From Isoetes taiwanensis (taxonomy: Eukaryota; Streptophyta; Lycopodiopsida; Isoetales; Isoetaceae): a stretch of 64,000 bases of DNA. Of this stretch, positions 1 through 10,639 are shown one piece after another. The stretch is taken from assembly GCA_021234155.1 (NCBI GenBank), contig JAJEKV010000051.1:8948105-9012104 (forward strand), in the 5' to 3' direction. The notes beneath the pieces were generated by a model. That model made no database searches. It was given only the letters and a program-made list of their open reading frames with translations, and was not told the origin of the DNA. The translations under genes were made by a program, and so were the position numbers. Numbering within the stretch: position 1 is the first letter of the stretch; each line of letters opens with the position of its first letter.

Positions 1-1778
1 TGGAGAGTGAAAAAAGTATTGCGCTTGACAAGAAGATAGAGGAGTTGGATTTTCGATTGCAAGAACACTAGAACCATTCATATTGCAAGTCTGCAAGATA
101 AAAGGAGGCCTTTATCCAACTGAAACATAAGTTTATTATTCTATTATCATTCTGTTGTTATTATTTTTAATTCATTCCTTTTTATTAATTTCTTTTATTT
201 ATTTATGATAGATTGCAGGACATTTCTAGAAAATTTGGAGCTATAATAAGGAGGGCTCAAGAAGTGAGGGTTGGGATAACTGGAATTGAAGAAGTACCTT
301 TTGACATGAGACACAGTCCTATATTTTCTAATGCTAGAAATGCTTGTGTAGCTTCTATGAAAAGGTCTAGATTGACACCTGGTGTGTGCGAAAAGAGGAA
401 GAAAATAGATGAAGTGTGTTTCAGTAATGAGCTAGCTCTGCTATGTGATATTGAACATTCAATCTTTAGTAATAGAGGGCTGCAAAGGATATTCATCTAT
501 TATTGCGTGTCTTACTTTGTGATCAGAGGTAGAGATGAGCTATATAAACTTGTGGTGAGTGACTTTCAGGTCTTGGTTATTGAGGGCAAAGAGTGTCTTG
601 AATATGGTGAGCGTCTAAGTAAGAACTATGATGTTTCTACGAAGAAGTACCAGGAAGAATCTTTTAGATTATCTGTGCAATGCTTTGAAGATGACGTAGT
701 ATTGGTCTTGTGAGGCATCTTCCATTCTTATGGAGCAGATGGACAGGGATCTAATTTTGTCTTTATGCAGTGTATCAACTCTCCTAAAGGCCTTGTAAGT
801 TTCTGATTCAGTTAAATATTAGTTTTAAATAATTTGGTTTTCTAATTTAGTGTGTTTGATTTGTAGGTGTGGTACAATAAGAAACACAGCGTTAGTGCTA
901 GGCTTTAGCTCTTGGATGAAATACATGTTGAGGACAATTGGTGTAGAAGGAAAATTCTCTGGTAAATCTGGCAGGACTTCAGTTGTTAGTCATCTTGCAC
1001 GTGCTAATGTTCCCATTGATGTTGGGATGAACATCACTGGTCATAGGGATCCTGGGTCGTATAAAAGGTATTTTAGTGGTTTAATTTTTTTCTGTTAGTA
1101 GTTAGTAGTAGTTCTAATTGTTGTTTGTTGCTATTATTAATTGATTAGTTGTTTGCAGGTATGACAAAACATCTGATATTATGTCTAAAGCTGCAATGTC
1201 AATCATTGAACAGCCATTCAACGCAAACAGATCATGTAGAATGTTCAATGATGATTATAATGAAGAATTGGCTGCGTATGATGCGAGACAAAATGCTGGA
1301 AGTTTCAATGTGTTAGATTGTCATTCGGTTGTTTCTAATCATACCACAGGCAATTTTAATTTGTTAGTTTCTTTTCTAGTTTCTTTTTGTTTGTAGTTTA
1401 TCGTTGTAGAATGTTTCAGGTGATGGTGTTCAACAGGATGTTGTTTTGGATACAAATGTGAATGTGGGTAAAGATGCCGCTTTGAACTTGGCTCCAAAGA
1501 GTGTGGAGTTGGCAAGCAATAGATGTGCAAAAGAAAATCAGCATATTGTCACTGGACCTGTTGCAGAACTTGATGATCCATTTTAAGATACAGTATCTCT
1601 TGAAGAGATTGCTGGTGACAATCAACGCTTGAGGAAGGCTTTTAACTTGAGCCTTGATGTTGGCACCACTAACATTTCAGGTGGCATTTTCAACAGTTGT
1701 ATTATCCTTCCTGGTGATGGCAGGTTGAACATTGCAGAAATTGTGAAACAAATTAGTGGAAGTGGCAGTGGTACTTGA
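1..1778 (+). pseudogene. Tyrosine-recombinase-like (Crypton/DUF3504-type) pseudogene, copy 1
   Basis: This is a spliced gene remnant on the plus strand. The coding-like exons are about 1-69 (5' end outside the window), 219 to about 788, about 868-1067, 1159 to about 1348 and 1420-1778. Introns 1068-1158 and about 1349-1419 end in TTGCAG and TTTCAG. Exon 219-788 encodes FVIRGRDELYKLVVSDFQ, which resembles the R-G-x-x-E-x-Y-x-L...F segment of DUF3504/KIAA1958-like recombinases. Exon 868-1067 plus the next encodes KSGRTSVVSHL then GHRDPGSYKRY, matching the second catalytic Arg, the His and the C-terminal Tyr of tyrosine recombinases. The last exon is polar and unrecognised. Stops after LQEH at 67-69, within exon 2 (after VSARL) and at TAA 1584-1586 are present in both copies, so they are probably real inactivating changes. 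Family assignment is by motif only. Confidence 0.6.
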
Positions 1779-2576
1779 ACTGAAGTTTGAAAGAAGTTGA
1801 TTTTGTAAACTCTAGCTGAAACATATGGCTAGAAGTTCTAGTTTTTTGTCTGTAAACTGTGGCTAGAAGTATTAGTTTGGGTGTAAACCTTTTTTTGATT
1901 TGATTCAAAGCTGAATACAAAAGCTTTCACTGTAATGGTAATGTTCTTACCTTGGATTTTACTGTTTTTACTAATGTGTAATATTTTAACTGTGCAAATC
2001 TAACCTTTTTACCCTATATTCAGAGTTTGTTACTCTATATTCTACAATGATTTTTAGTGTGCATGGTTAAAAAAAATGTAGACTTCATAAATATTTGATG
2101 ACAATGACAACTTTAGGCAACTTTCAGGGAAAAGAAAAGTGTGCCACATGTAAACCCTATTCGATATAGGGGCAGAATTACACATAAGCAACATTCACAT
2201 CAAAATATATCATTCTGTCTCAATTTTAACGTCCCAAAGACCTAGAAATTCATATTGGTCATTGAAAGAGATTAAAAGAACCTTATTGGCCTCCATAATA
2301 CTTTTGCTAAAAATTATAGAATATTTACATACCTATAGATAATCTTCCTCCTATTTATTATTCATTGTTGGAACCTTTCAGCTTAATGAGTGGTCTCAAC
2401 AATCATACTTTTGCAATCAAATATACTTTTGGGGTACCCCTTATGGCCCTTGCCGTATACTTTTTCTCGAGGCATATGCGAACAAATAGGCCAAATCCAA
2501 CTCGCACTTGAATGAGGCAAAACCATGAGGCAAAACTTTTGCAGCAAGATAAACCCAATCTGCAGATCAGCAAGTG
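1779..2576. other. Intergenic, convergent 3' ends
   Basis: This AT-rich spacer lies between the tail-to-tail recombinase-like pseudogene and WDHD1. A short imperfect direct repeat (GGCTAGAAGT, near 1,828 and 1,862) follows the pseudogene stop. I see no coding sequence, RNA gene or mobile-element end. Confidence 0.5.
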
Positions 2577-5500
2577 CTAATTGCTGCCCTTTTGAATCTT
2601 CTTCTTTGAAGAGCTTAATGTATTGTTGGTGGTGTCATTTTGCATTCTTTTAAGCGAATCTAGAAGGGGAACCTTTGAGGCGGTGCCATTACTCTGTGGC
2701 GCTGACTTGGCGAAAGGGTTGCTTGTTTTGGCAAATGGATTGCTTGCCTTTGTTATATTTGTTGCATTTGTCAACTTTTCTGATTTCTGGACGTCGCCAT
2801 CCACAGGTTGTAAACTATCATGTTCCTTTGTTGGGCGCAATGTGCATCTTGGAGCTTCCTTGTTATTGACTTGCATTGCTGCGGTAGATTCATGAGCAGC
2901 CCTTGTCTCTGCAGGCACTCTATGCATCTCTTCTGAGGTGCTTTGTGGTGATGGTTCTGTCAAAGGATTGGCCCTAAGTTCCTTATCCATGCCAGACCAT
3001 CTTGGTGCTGCATTTGCACTCTGTATACTGTTCAAGACAACTTCGGAATTTCTCTGCTGCATCCTTGCCTGAAAAGATTCACAAGCAGTTATAGACCAGG
3101 AATGGATACAGCTGAAAAATCAGATGAACTGTATCTGAAGTAATGTCTTCATGATTCACCTCAAGGACTCCGTTGAGACGTTCAGCCAACACTGGAAGAC
3201 GCATTGCATTGACAAGCCTAATAGCACCTTCTAATGATTTATGAAGTGATAGCGATGTCGCTAGCTCCATTGCTCTCATAAGTTTATCTCCTGCAAACAA
3301 AATTAAAGTTCGTAAAAAGGGCATGGATTCAAAGACATGTTAAAGCTAAACCTTTGCATGCTACTGCAATAAGGCGTAAAAGGTCACGGTCAAGCTCAGC
3401 CTTCACTTCCAAAACTCTATCATCTGCTTTATCAACTTCTTGCCCTTCAGCAGCAGCCTCATCGGCCTTAGCCTGCGCCTGAAAAGGGAAAAGCTAAGGA
3501 TGAGATACTGTTTCTGGGTAACATGTGCCAACTTAAACTCTAATTTTGAAACTTACTTGAGCTAGAACCATAGCATTGCGAAGTGAGCCACTCTCTAAGT
3601 CATCTGCTCCTAAGTCAGAATGTAGTGAAGGCAAAGCCATATTGATAATACTTAAGACAGGTCTTGGAAAAGCCTGATCAGTCCATATGAAAATTAAATA
3701 CTTATAGATGCAACTTAAATAAAAAACAGCTTCACTACCTGTGGTTCAACTTCTGGGTATTTGCATATCACACAGAATATCTGGTTGTCACTCAGTCCCA
3801 CCATCCAATAATTTTCGCTTGAATCTTTCTTCTCTTTCTCGGCACTGACAATGACATTATATCAAATTGCCAACCTCAAGCATGCCCAGAACATGATTAA
3901 TTAAGAATGTACCTGAAAACTGGTATCCAGCATCCATCAAAATCGGGACAGTACATCCGAAGCAATCCCTGGTAAGATTACAAGGTCATCGTACATGAAT
4001 CCAACAAATAGATAGTTTTTTTCCGTGAACATGAGATAACCACTTTATCCAACAAATGGTTAGTTTTTTGCCTTGACTCTTGAGCAAGGAGAAGCATAAT
4101 ACCTGGGAGTCATAAGCCGCTAAAAATCCAGATTCGCTGAAACCAACCCAAGAGAGCCTGGCACCAGGACTAAGAGGAAGGCGGCCTCTTAGCTGACATT
4201 TTTTTTCTGGGACATTTAGAATCATGAAATCTATGACCTGGATCAAATCTCTTAACAGATTAGAAACTCTCAAAAAATAAGCTTAATATTGTAGACAAGC
4301 ATAACCATGAAAAGTCTACCTGGCCCCATTTATAAATGGAATAGATGCATGGAAAACTAAGCGCAAGCGAATGTAAGTGTCAGTCATTGACCACGATAGG
4401 ACCAGGAAGTGACATTACAAACTTCTGCAAGAAAGATGCAAGATGAGCATCTTAAGATAATCCTCCCTGATATATATGTAATTGATGCATACTTTCATCT
4501 TATAACCAGTAAGATATTAACCTGCAATCCACCTTCGGAAAATAAGCGGAGCAGATTATGACTTGTAGACACGGCTGACCAACCAACACCAATCGCAACA
4601 GCTTGAGCCTCCTCACCAATAGGAAGGCGCATCGACCACTGCATAAAATCAAGTTACATATTCCAATATTATCAATTTAGATACTCCATGAAAAACTCAA
4701 AAACGTTACTCCGAACCTCGCTATTTGAGGCCCAAGCATTGAAAGGACGATACATCAGAGTACTGGGGTTCTTCTCCCCCTTCTGTGGACTTGCTAATAT
4801 GCATCCTTTCTCATTTAGAGCCCCCATTGTAAAACCAAAAAAATCTGTCATTGCTGGGACTCGCACACCTCTACCTATATCATGAAATTCGACCTGCCAA
4901 GTTAAATGTCTTTATAAGTTGACAATGGTTTCAATTTGTTCAAGCCATAATCAATGATGCTGAGCTTACTTCTACATGAAAATAGCCATCATTCTCAGTG
5001 CTGCTTATGCTACCGAGAAGATTATATGCAAGGAACCGACGCTTCCCACTAACTTGTGCTGTACAGCCAGCCTGGAAAGGTTTCTGCAACATTGGGAGCT
5101 TTTGCATAGATGATATCTGATTTGTATCATATGAATCAATGTCCTGTCTCAAATTCTTCTGGCTTCGCTCTAAATCTTTTGGCCGGGAAGGGTATTTATG
5201 TCTCCTCTTCAAAAGCTTCTTGCCCCTATTTGCAGCATCTATGTCTGCATCATTACTTTCAGACGCAGTGTCTTGACTTCCCAATGCAATTGAAACACCA
5301 ATTTCATCTGATGCCTCATCGTCGCTGAACTTCAAAAGTTCCTCCCTATCCACTATATTAACAGTAGCATTCAAAAGTGCAGATGGTGATGTCATATGTG
5401 ATGGGATGGCAGACTCCCACACAGAAAATCTTCCTTCAACATCAATTATTGCCACCGCATTTCCCTTTGGCTTCCAAGCTAAACTACAGATTGGAGAGTC

Positions 5501-6524
5501 AAATTTCAAACGATCCAGGTCTTGTTTCTTCTCTGTATCCCAGAGCAACACCTGCCGGTCCTCTGCTGAAGTTGCAATATACTTCCCATTGGGTGACCAT
5601 GCAAGAAAACTGACTGGGCTGGTGTGTCCTCCTTTTAAACTGTAAACCTTCTCCCCAGTATCTCTGTCGAGCATAACAACATCACTCTTAGACCCAGGTG
5701 CAGCAAGCATATTACCTTCCGGTTCCCATGCTATGTGATTCTTGCATGTAGACTTCACATCTATGCGTGGTGCACAATTCACAAGAGTGTGTAGCATTTT
5801 CCCTGATGCTATAAGCCAAAAGATAACAGTTCCATCTGTGTCAACTGATGCAAGATATTCATTTTTTGGGTCAAGGGCCATGCTCATTACAGGTGTTGCA
5901 TGGCCTTTTAAAACCTTCACAATTGAATTATCAATGGTGCTAACCAGTCTTATTCCAGCATCATCACCAGCAGCAGCGAGAATTCCACCAGTTACGCTAA
6001 AAGCAATTGATCTGATTGGTAAAGTAAACCTGGTAACAGTGCTTTGAAATTCCCCGCCTAGGAAATGGAACCTTTGTTAAATTCCAATACCCGAAAATTA
6101 TTAATCTACCCACATTGTAATTTTAGGTAATATGTACAAAGAGGCTTTAAAGCAAGCAATAGATGGACAGTAGAAGCAGCCAGGTGCTAAGCATCTAACA
6201 CTACGGGAATAAGATCTAAAAATGATTTCAAAACAGAGTAGGAAGAAGAGATGCAAGGAAACGTACCAGGGTAGTCATAAAATTTGACAGAATGATCGAT
6301 AGAACCGGTAGCAAGCAAAGTACCGAGAGGTGAGACTGCAAGGGTGGTTATAGGTCCGGTGTGAGAAGACGAAGATGCTACGACGGCAGAGGCAACAGAA
6401 GGGTCCCAAGTATGGATTAGCATGCGACAATCTGCACCCCGGTGATCAAATGGCGACCTACGGTGTCCCACGCTATACAGCACAGCCCTTCGCCATGTCC
6501 ATCCCGCAGCTGAAGCCGTCCCAT
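2577..6524 (-). CDS. WDHD1: WDHD1/CTF4/AND-1 replisome adaptor, copy 1 (12 exons, frameshifted in assembly)
   Basis: Family role: a trimeric hub that links the CMG helicase to DNA polymerase alpha at replication forks; the Arabidopsis homologue is EOL1. Exons in gene order: 6267-6524, 4970-6058, 4717-4893, 4522-4638, 4320-4424, 4103-4237, 3913-3968, 3739-3844, 3557-3673, 3352-3478, 3160-3290, 2577-3068. All introns read GT-AG. The CDS is about 2.91 kb, or about 970 aa. Exons 1-2 carry WD40 repeats (GPITTLAVSPLGTLLATGS, LKGHATPVMSMALDP, SPVSFLAWSPNGKYIATS). An acidic/basic linker follows, then the SepB/CTF4 propeller (DFFGFTMGALNEKG, STLMYRPFNAWASNSE, GRLPLSP, WVGFSESG), helices (RLVNAMRLPVLAERL) and a tail with two NPFAK motifs. 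No HMG box is seen. The chosen start is the first ATG after an in-frame TAG. Copy 1 lacks one C in a C-run near 6,440 and has indels in exon 5 (4,320-4,424); copy 2 reads through at both. Probably a functional gene with consensus errors. Confidence 0.9.
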
Positions 6525-6804
6525 TTCTCCCAACTCTGTCTACCTTATGGCGGGAAAATGTAGCCTTAAGAATTACCTTTCATATACAGCATTTTCAAAT
6601 TTCATCACCTAAATGGATTTGTGTTTTGCACTGACTATTTCGCAATATGCCCTAGTTTTTGGCCATATTTTAACAATGCCACCTTCAACTTCAATTCTTT
6701 ATGAATGGGCGTAGTGTTGCATTCAAACAAGAACAGTAGAGTGATACTTCGCTATTGATTTTGATCTACTGAATTTCATTTTGCTCAAAAACTTATCGAC
6801 TATG

Positions 6805-6923
6805 GTGTGTTAGTAATCTCATGCCCTATTTTCTTTTCATTTTATTGGGTCCCATAGACCAATTGGCCTCTGTGGACGATAAAAGTCAAGTCTATTCTAT
6901 TCTATTCTATTCTATTCTATTCT
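6805..6923 (+). mobile_element. 5'-truncated LINE 3' end with TTCTA tail, copy 1
   Basis: The stretch containing GGGTCCCATAGACC, CTCTGTGGAC and GATAAAA, followed by about six TCTAT units (6,891-6,922), matches the minus strand of the LINE 3' end at 36,755-36,860. The match covers both the unique sequence and the pentanucleotide tail. It is therefore a heavily truncated insertion of the same non-LTR family. No target-site duplication was resolved. It sits about 300 bp upstream of the WDHD1 start codon. Confidence 0.7.
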
Positions 6924-8239
6924 TTGCATTGCTTCATCTTTGGTTTTGTTGTTGTTATGAGAGCCGAATATCTGCTCATGCTCACATTATTACTTATGTA
7001 TTTTGATACTATTTAAATATTGCGTGCTTCAAACCTCTAGAGAAATGCCTAAATGCCATAGTACTTTACTATTCATGAAAGTCTATGGATTATATAAAAT
7101 GCTCTCGTAGGCTTTTACGCTCTGTAAGGATGAGGTGCAGGGCAAGGTGCAAGGGGAGCTCCAAAGGCAGCGAGTCCACTGTCTCATGTAATGGCTCTAT
7201 GATCTGGAGGTAATTATTGAGGATAAGAATTTCCTTCGTCCAATTGAACCATAAAAGAATTACTAGAATTCTTTTGCCTTGATCTTTCAAAGCCGGGTCT
7301 TTGGGTTCAAAGGAGTTAGCTTTTGACAGTAATACTTTCATAGTTTGAAAGTTTTCTGCGATTATTTATGGTATGGCTCTCTGCTCCTAAAGCATATTCC
7401 CTTGCTTCAATCACCGGGCTATCAATGTCTAACTCTGGGAAATCTTCATTCAATCAGGTGTTCCTAATCACGTGCAATATTTCTTTTTCCATCCCAACCT
7501 CTATCTTGATTGCATCGGAGCTATAAAACGCATCAGGCAGCACTAACCGCCTCACCCTCGGAGTCCTAGATTCCTTCACAATGACAAGTGTTCCTGACTC
7601 TTTGCTGATGCTAAGCAATTTCTGATTGCTTAAGAATACCCATGGACGATCCCTGCACTAGAATCCTTGCAACAGAATATGGGGAGAGCTTCCCTGTGAA
7701 ATCATCCTTCACAATGGAAAGTACTCTTGGTTCTTTCAGAATGATTCTACTATGACTTGCCATCAAAGTTAGGTTCGTATATTACTAGGACAATACTTAC
7801 CATGCATAGTCATTGCCCCTTCATATATGAGCCTCCCTTATAGGGACCTTTATGGAAAACTATCCAACTACACATATAATGGGTCTTATCCATGAGCTAG
7901 TAAATGGCGTTTCTCATCAAACCCCTTATGCAACCATAATTCTTAAATGTTCTAGTATAAGGACCCTTGCCTTGTATCCAAAAACTCCATTGCTGTGTAA
8001 TAGAGCGAAAGATTGACATTGTTGTGAAGAGTTTGATACATGATGGATTTCATTAAGCCCAACTTATCAACATTTAAACTCTATACATTTTTTTAGCTTC
8101 CTAACAAGTTGATTTTATGCATTACCCGGTAGTTACATAAACTATAAAAATAGCCAACTTGGCAAACATACCTATACCCAAACACTTTATTAAATGTGGG
8201 ACAAAATACAACTAGTAGGAATCGGGTTTGTTCAACATC
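6924..8239 (-). other. Uncharacterised sequence with coding-like minus-strand patches
   Basis: No complete gene is visible. Minus-strand patches at 7,090-7,341 and about 7,380-7,600 (for example VKESRTPRVRRLVLPDAFYSSDAIKIEVG) look compositionally coding but match no family I recognise, and stops break them. They lie downstream, in the minus direction, of the gag relic at 8,240-8,743 and may be the decayed rest of that element. Confidence 0.3.
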
Positions 8240-8743
8240 AAATCACTCTTTTTTTTCATCTTGGATGTGGACAGTCCCAAGCATAGTGTCCCTTGGCTTT
8301 GCAATTATAACAAGCTTCGGCCTCAATCAGTTTCACCTGCTTGCTCTCCTAGAGATCAGCATGACAAGTGTCGACATATCTTTTTAGCCTTTTAGAGGTG
8401 GTACTTACTTGAACATCTACATTTGGAGATCTCTTAGATCTGCAATCTCCAGAAAAGCTATATCCAAGGCTTTCTTTATAGGACCACCATGTGGTCCCAA
8501 TGTTTCACTTCCATTCAAGATGGATTGAATCACCTCTTGATTCATCCCAGGGGTGGTGGTCGAGCTACCCATTACTATCAAAATTTGAGCTAAAAGATCT
8601 ACCATGTAGATCTCGCATTGTGTAGCTGTTTTCAACACATGAGTTATGACATCATGCAACTCCTTCACCCTGGTTTTAGTGGATGCAACTTTTTCCTTCA
8701 GGTGTATGATGTTTCGAGCCAAGGGGAGTGGTGTTATGCCCAA
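8240..8743 (-). pseudogene. Retrotransposon gag relic with CCHC zinc knuckle, copy 1
   Basis: A minus-strand open stretch (8,417-8,743) encodes a helical, gag-like segment beginning MGITPLPLARNI. After a short broken region it is followed by CYNCKAKGHYAWDC at 8,271-8,312. That is an exact C-x2-C-x4-H-x4-C zinc knuckle, the nucleic-acid-binding motif of LTR-retrotransposon Gag proteins. Stops separate the two parts and no protease or reverse transcriptase could be recognised downstream. Whether it was Ty1/Copia or Ty3/Gypsy cannot be told from this piece. Confidence 0.6.
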
Positions 8744-10487
8744 ATGGTTTCATAAACCATTGATGTGGATTTGCATGCATACCTATGTTTGGGGCATCAA
8801 TATGTTTCAATGGTTAGAAGTTGAAATACAAATTGGCCACAAAGTTTGGTTGTGTGTTTACCTAGGTGCGCAATCAATAGTAGCTGACGTGTTGCCTTAG
8901 GGATATTTGAAATAATGCTTGAATGGATGTAGGGATTAAAAATGTTCCTTAAAGGAATAAGTTTAACTTTTAATGGTTTAAACATCTTATGGTAAGAAGA
9001 TGAGCACCCAAAAGGCAGTGGCTACCTAAACAAGGAGCTAAGGATTAGAGTTTTAGGGTGGAGAGTCAATTAAAGGGAAAGAATGAAAATTAATTCTGGC
9101 CGGTGAAATTTGGGTGCCAAATTCTGGTGGAGGTTTGAGTTCCTCAATTCAAAGTGTAGGTTGAGTCCCAACTACAGTAAGCCTTATGTCCTATGTGGAC
9201 AAGAGGGTTTGTCTAAGTAAGAGTTATGTAAAGGACTCCTAAATATCTAGCATAATAATAGGGGATTTCCTTTGTATTTTGTACGCTTTTTTTTCAATGG
9301 TTTACATATGTTTAATGGCCATATTTCATGGGACATACTAATATATACAAGAAATTTATCGCAATGGCCAAGGCCGCTGTGAGCATTTCTCTTACCAATG
9401 AAACCTGTGGGGTTGAACCTATTATTAACATCTAACATTTGATAATTCAATGCTTAGGAAATTGGGTGCAACATTATACAATCTAAGTTCATGTTGTTAT
9501 ACCTTTTAAGTTCCAGCTAATCCATTGTTGTCAACTCAAATTATGCATTTGGAACAGTGCTAGCTATGGGATGGACCTATTGTTATCAACTCAAATTGTG
9601 GATTTGGAACAACGCTAGAGACTCTCAAAATGGAAGATATCTAGTGTGGAAGACATCTGAAGTGTGGACTTCCATTTCTTTTGAGATCCTTGAATATATG
9701 AAAATCTAGTTTGAAATACAAACCAAACAAAAACAAAACAAAAGGAAATATGACTTTAATACGAGACAACTGGATAATAAAATAACCTTTTCATTATTAA
9801 AATGCCTTTTGATGGCGTCCAGACTCTATTAGTAAACAAGATACTAACGCATCAGTGTGTTGCCCATTGGCAGACCCATTTATGTGTCCGTCGTCCATAC
9901 CATTATAATCACCTTGCAAGTGGCAATAATCAATCTTATACGTCATTTTTCATTCATTATGATCACCGTGTAGAGTAAACATCGATCTTATATATCATTT
10001 TTCACTTGTAAATGTAGTTCCGATTAAACACAACATATCATGCTATTTCTTTTATAATGATGGATGCATTAAGTGTAGATAATTGGATCTCCAGCTAATG
10101 AAAAGAAGTTCATTTAAAACCTCATATCTACATCAACTTCCCAAAGTCTACTGCAAGTTGATGCCTTCGGTTTATATATTGGTGCCTTTGTATCCTTGAC
10201 CTTAGCTCCCATATTGTATGTGTCGGACACCATTAAAAGTACATATTACTTTTATGTATGAATCTCCTTCAAATAGTGGAACTAGAAATCTTGTCATACC
10301 TGATCAATGGTTTTCACCTGTCAAATGGATATGCCTTGCAAATTTTGTTTCAAAATATTAGAATGGGAATAATCCTTGATAAATGTAGATCACATCAGTT
10401 CAGAAAAAAAAAAAAAAAAAAAAAAATTTGTTCATCTTTGTGCATCAAATTGTTCAATCCCTCTTCATGGTGATGTATCAAAGCAGG
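8744..10487. other. Non-coding stretch upstream of the L1 insertion
   Basis: No gene is seen. It contains the 54-bp tandem duplication at 9,522-9,629 and a 23-A homopolymer at 10,404-10,426, which is about 28 A at 58,744-58,771 in copy 2. The sequence is nearly identical in copy 2 as far as about 10,200. Confidence 0.5.
9522..9629 (+). repeat. Tandem repeat, two 54-bp units
   Basis: Two adjacent units share ATTGTTRTCAACTCAAATT, then TTTGGAAC and CGCTAG/TGCTAG, with several substitutions between them. Copy 2 of the large duplication has the same pair at about 57,852-57,959. Confidence 0.7.
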
Positions 10488-10507
10488 TTCAATTTCTCTT
10501 TCTATGT
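10488..10507 (+). repeat. Target-site duplication, 3' side of L1
   Basis: TTCAATTTCTCTTTCTATGT abuts the oligo-T that is the L1 poly(A) tail on the minus strand. The same sequence with one mismatch (C for T) recurs at 16,916-16,935, immediately beyond the 5' end of the element. In copy 2 the site reads one base further (ends GTA), matching GTA at 16,934-16,936. Confidence 0.85.
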
Positions 10508-10639
10508 TTTTTTTTTGAGATAAAAATAGACTTTATTTACTTTAAGGAGCGATACCACGACCACATGGGGGTGCACCATCTGCAAATACGAGATGAGGAT
10601 AGCTACATGGCTCCTTCTTGCACTACTCTCTTGGGCGTC

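Noticed and set aside
4688..6047. Plus-strand open frames across the WDHD1 locus
   Set aside because: They are antisense to well-supported WDHD1 exons with conserved WD40 and CTF4 motifs.
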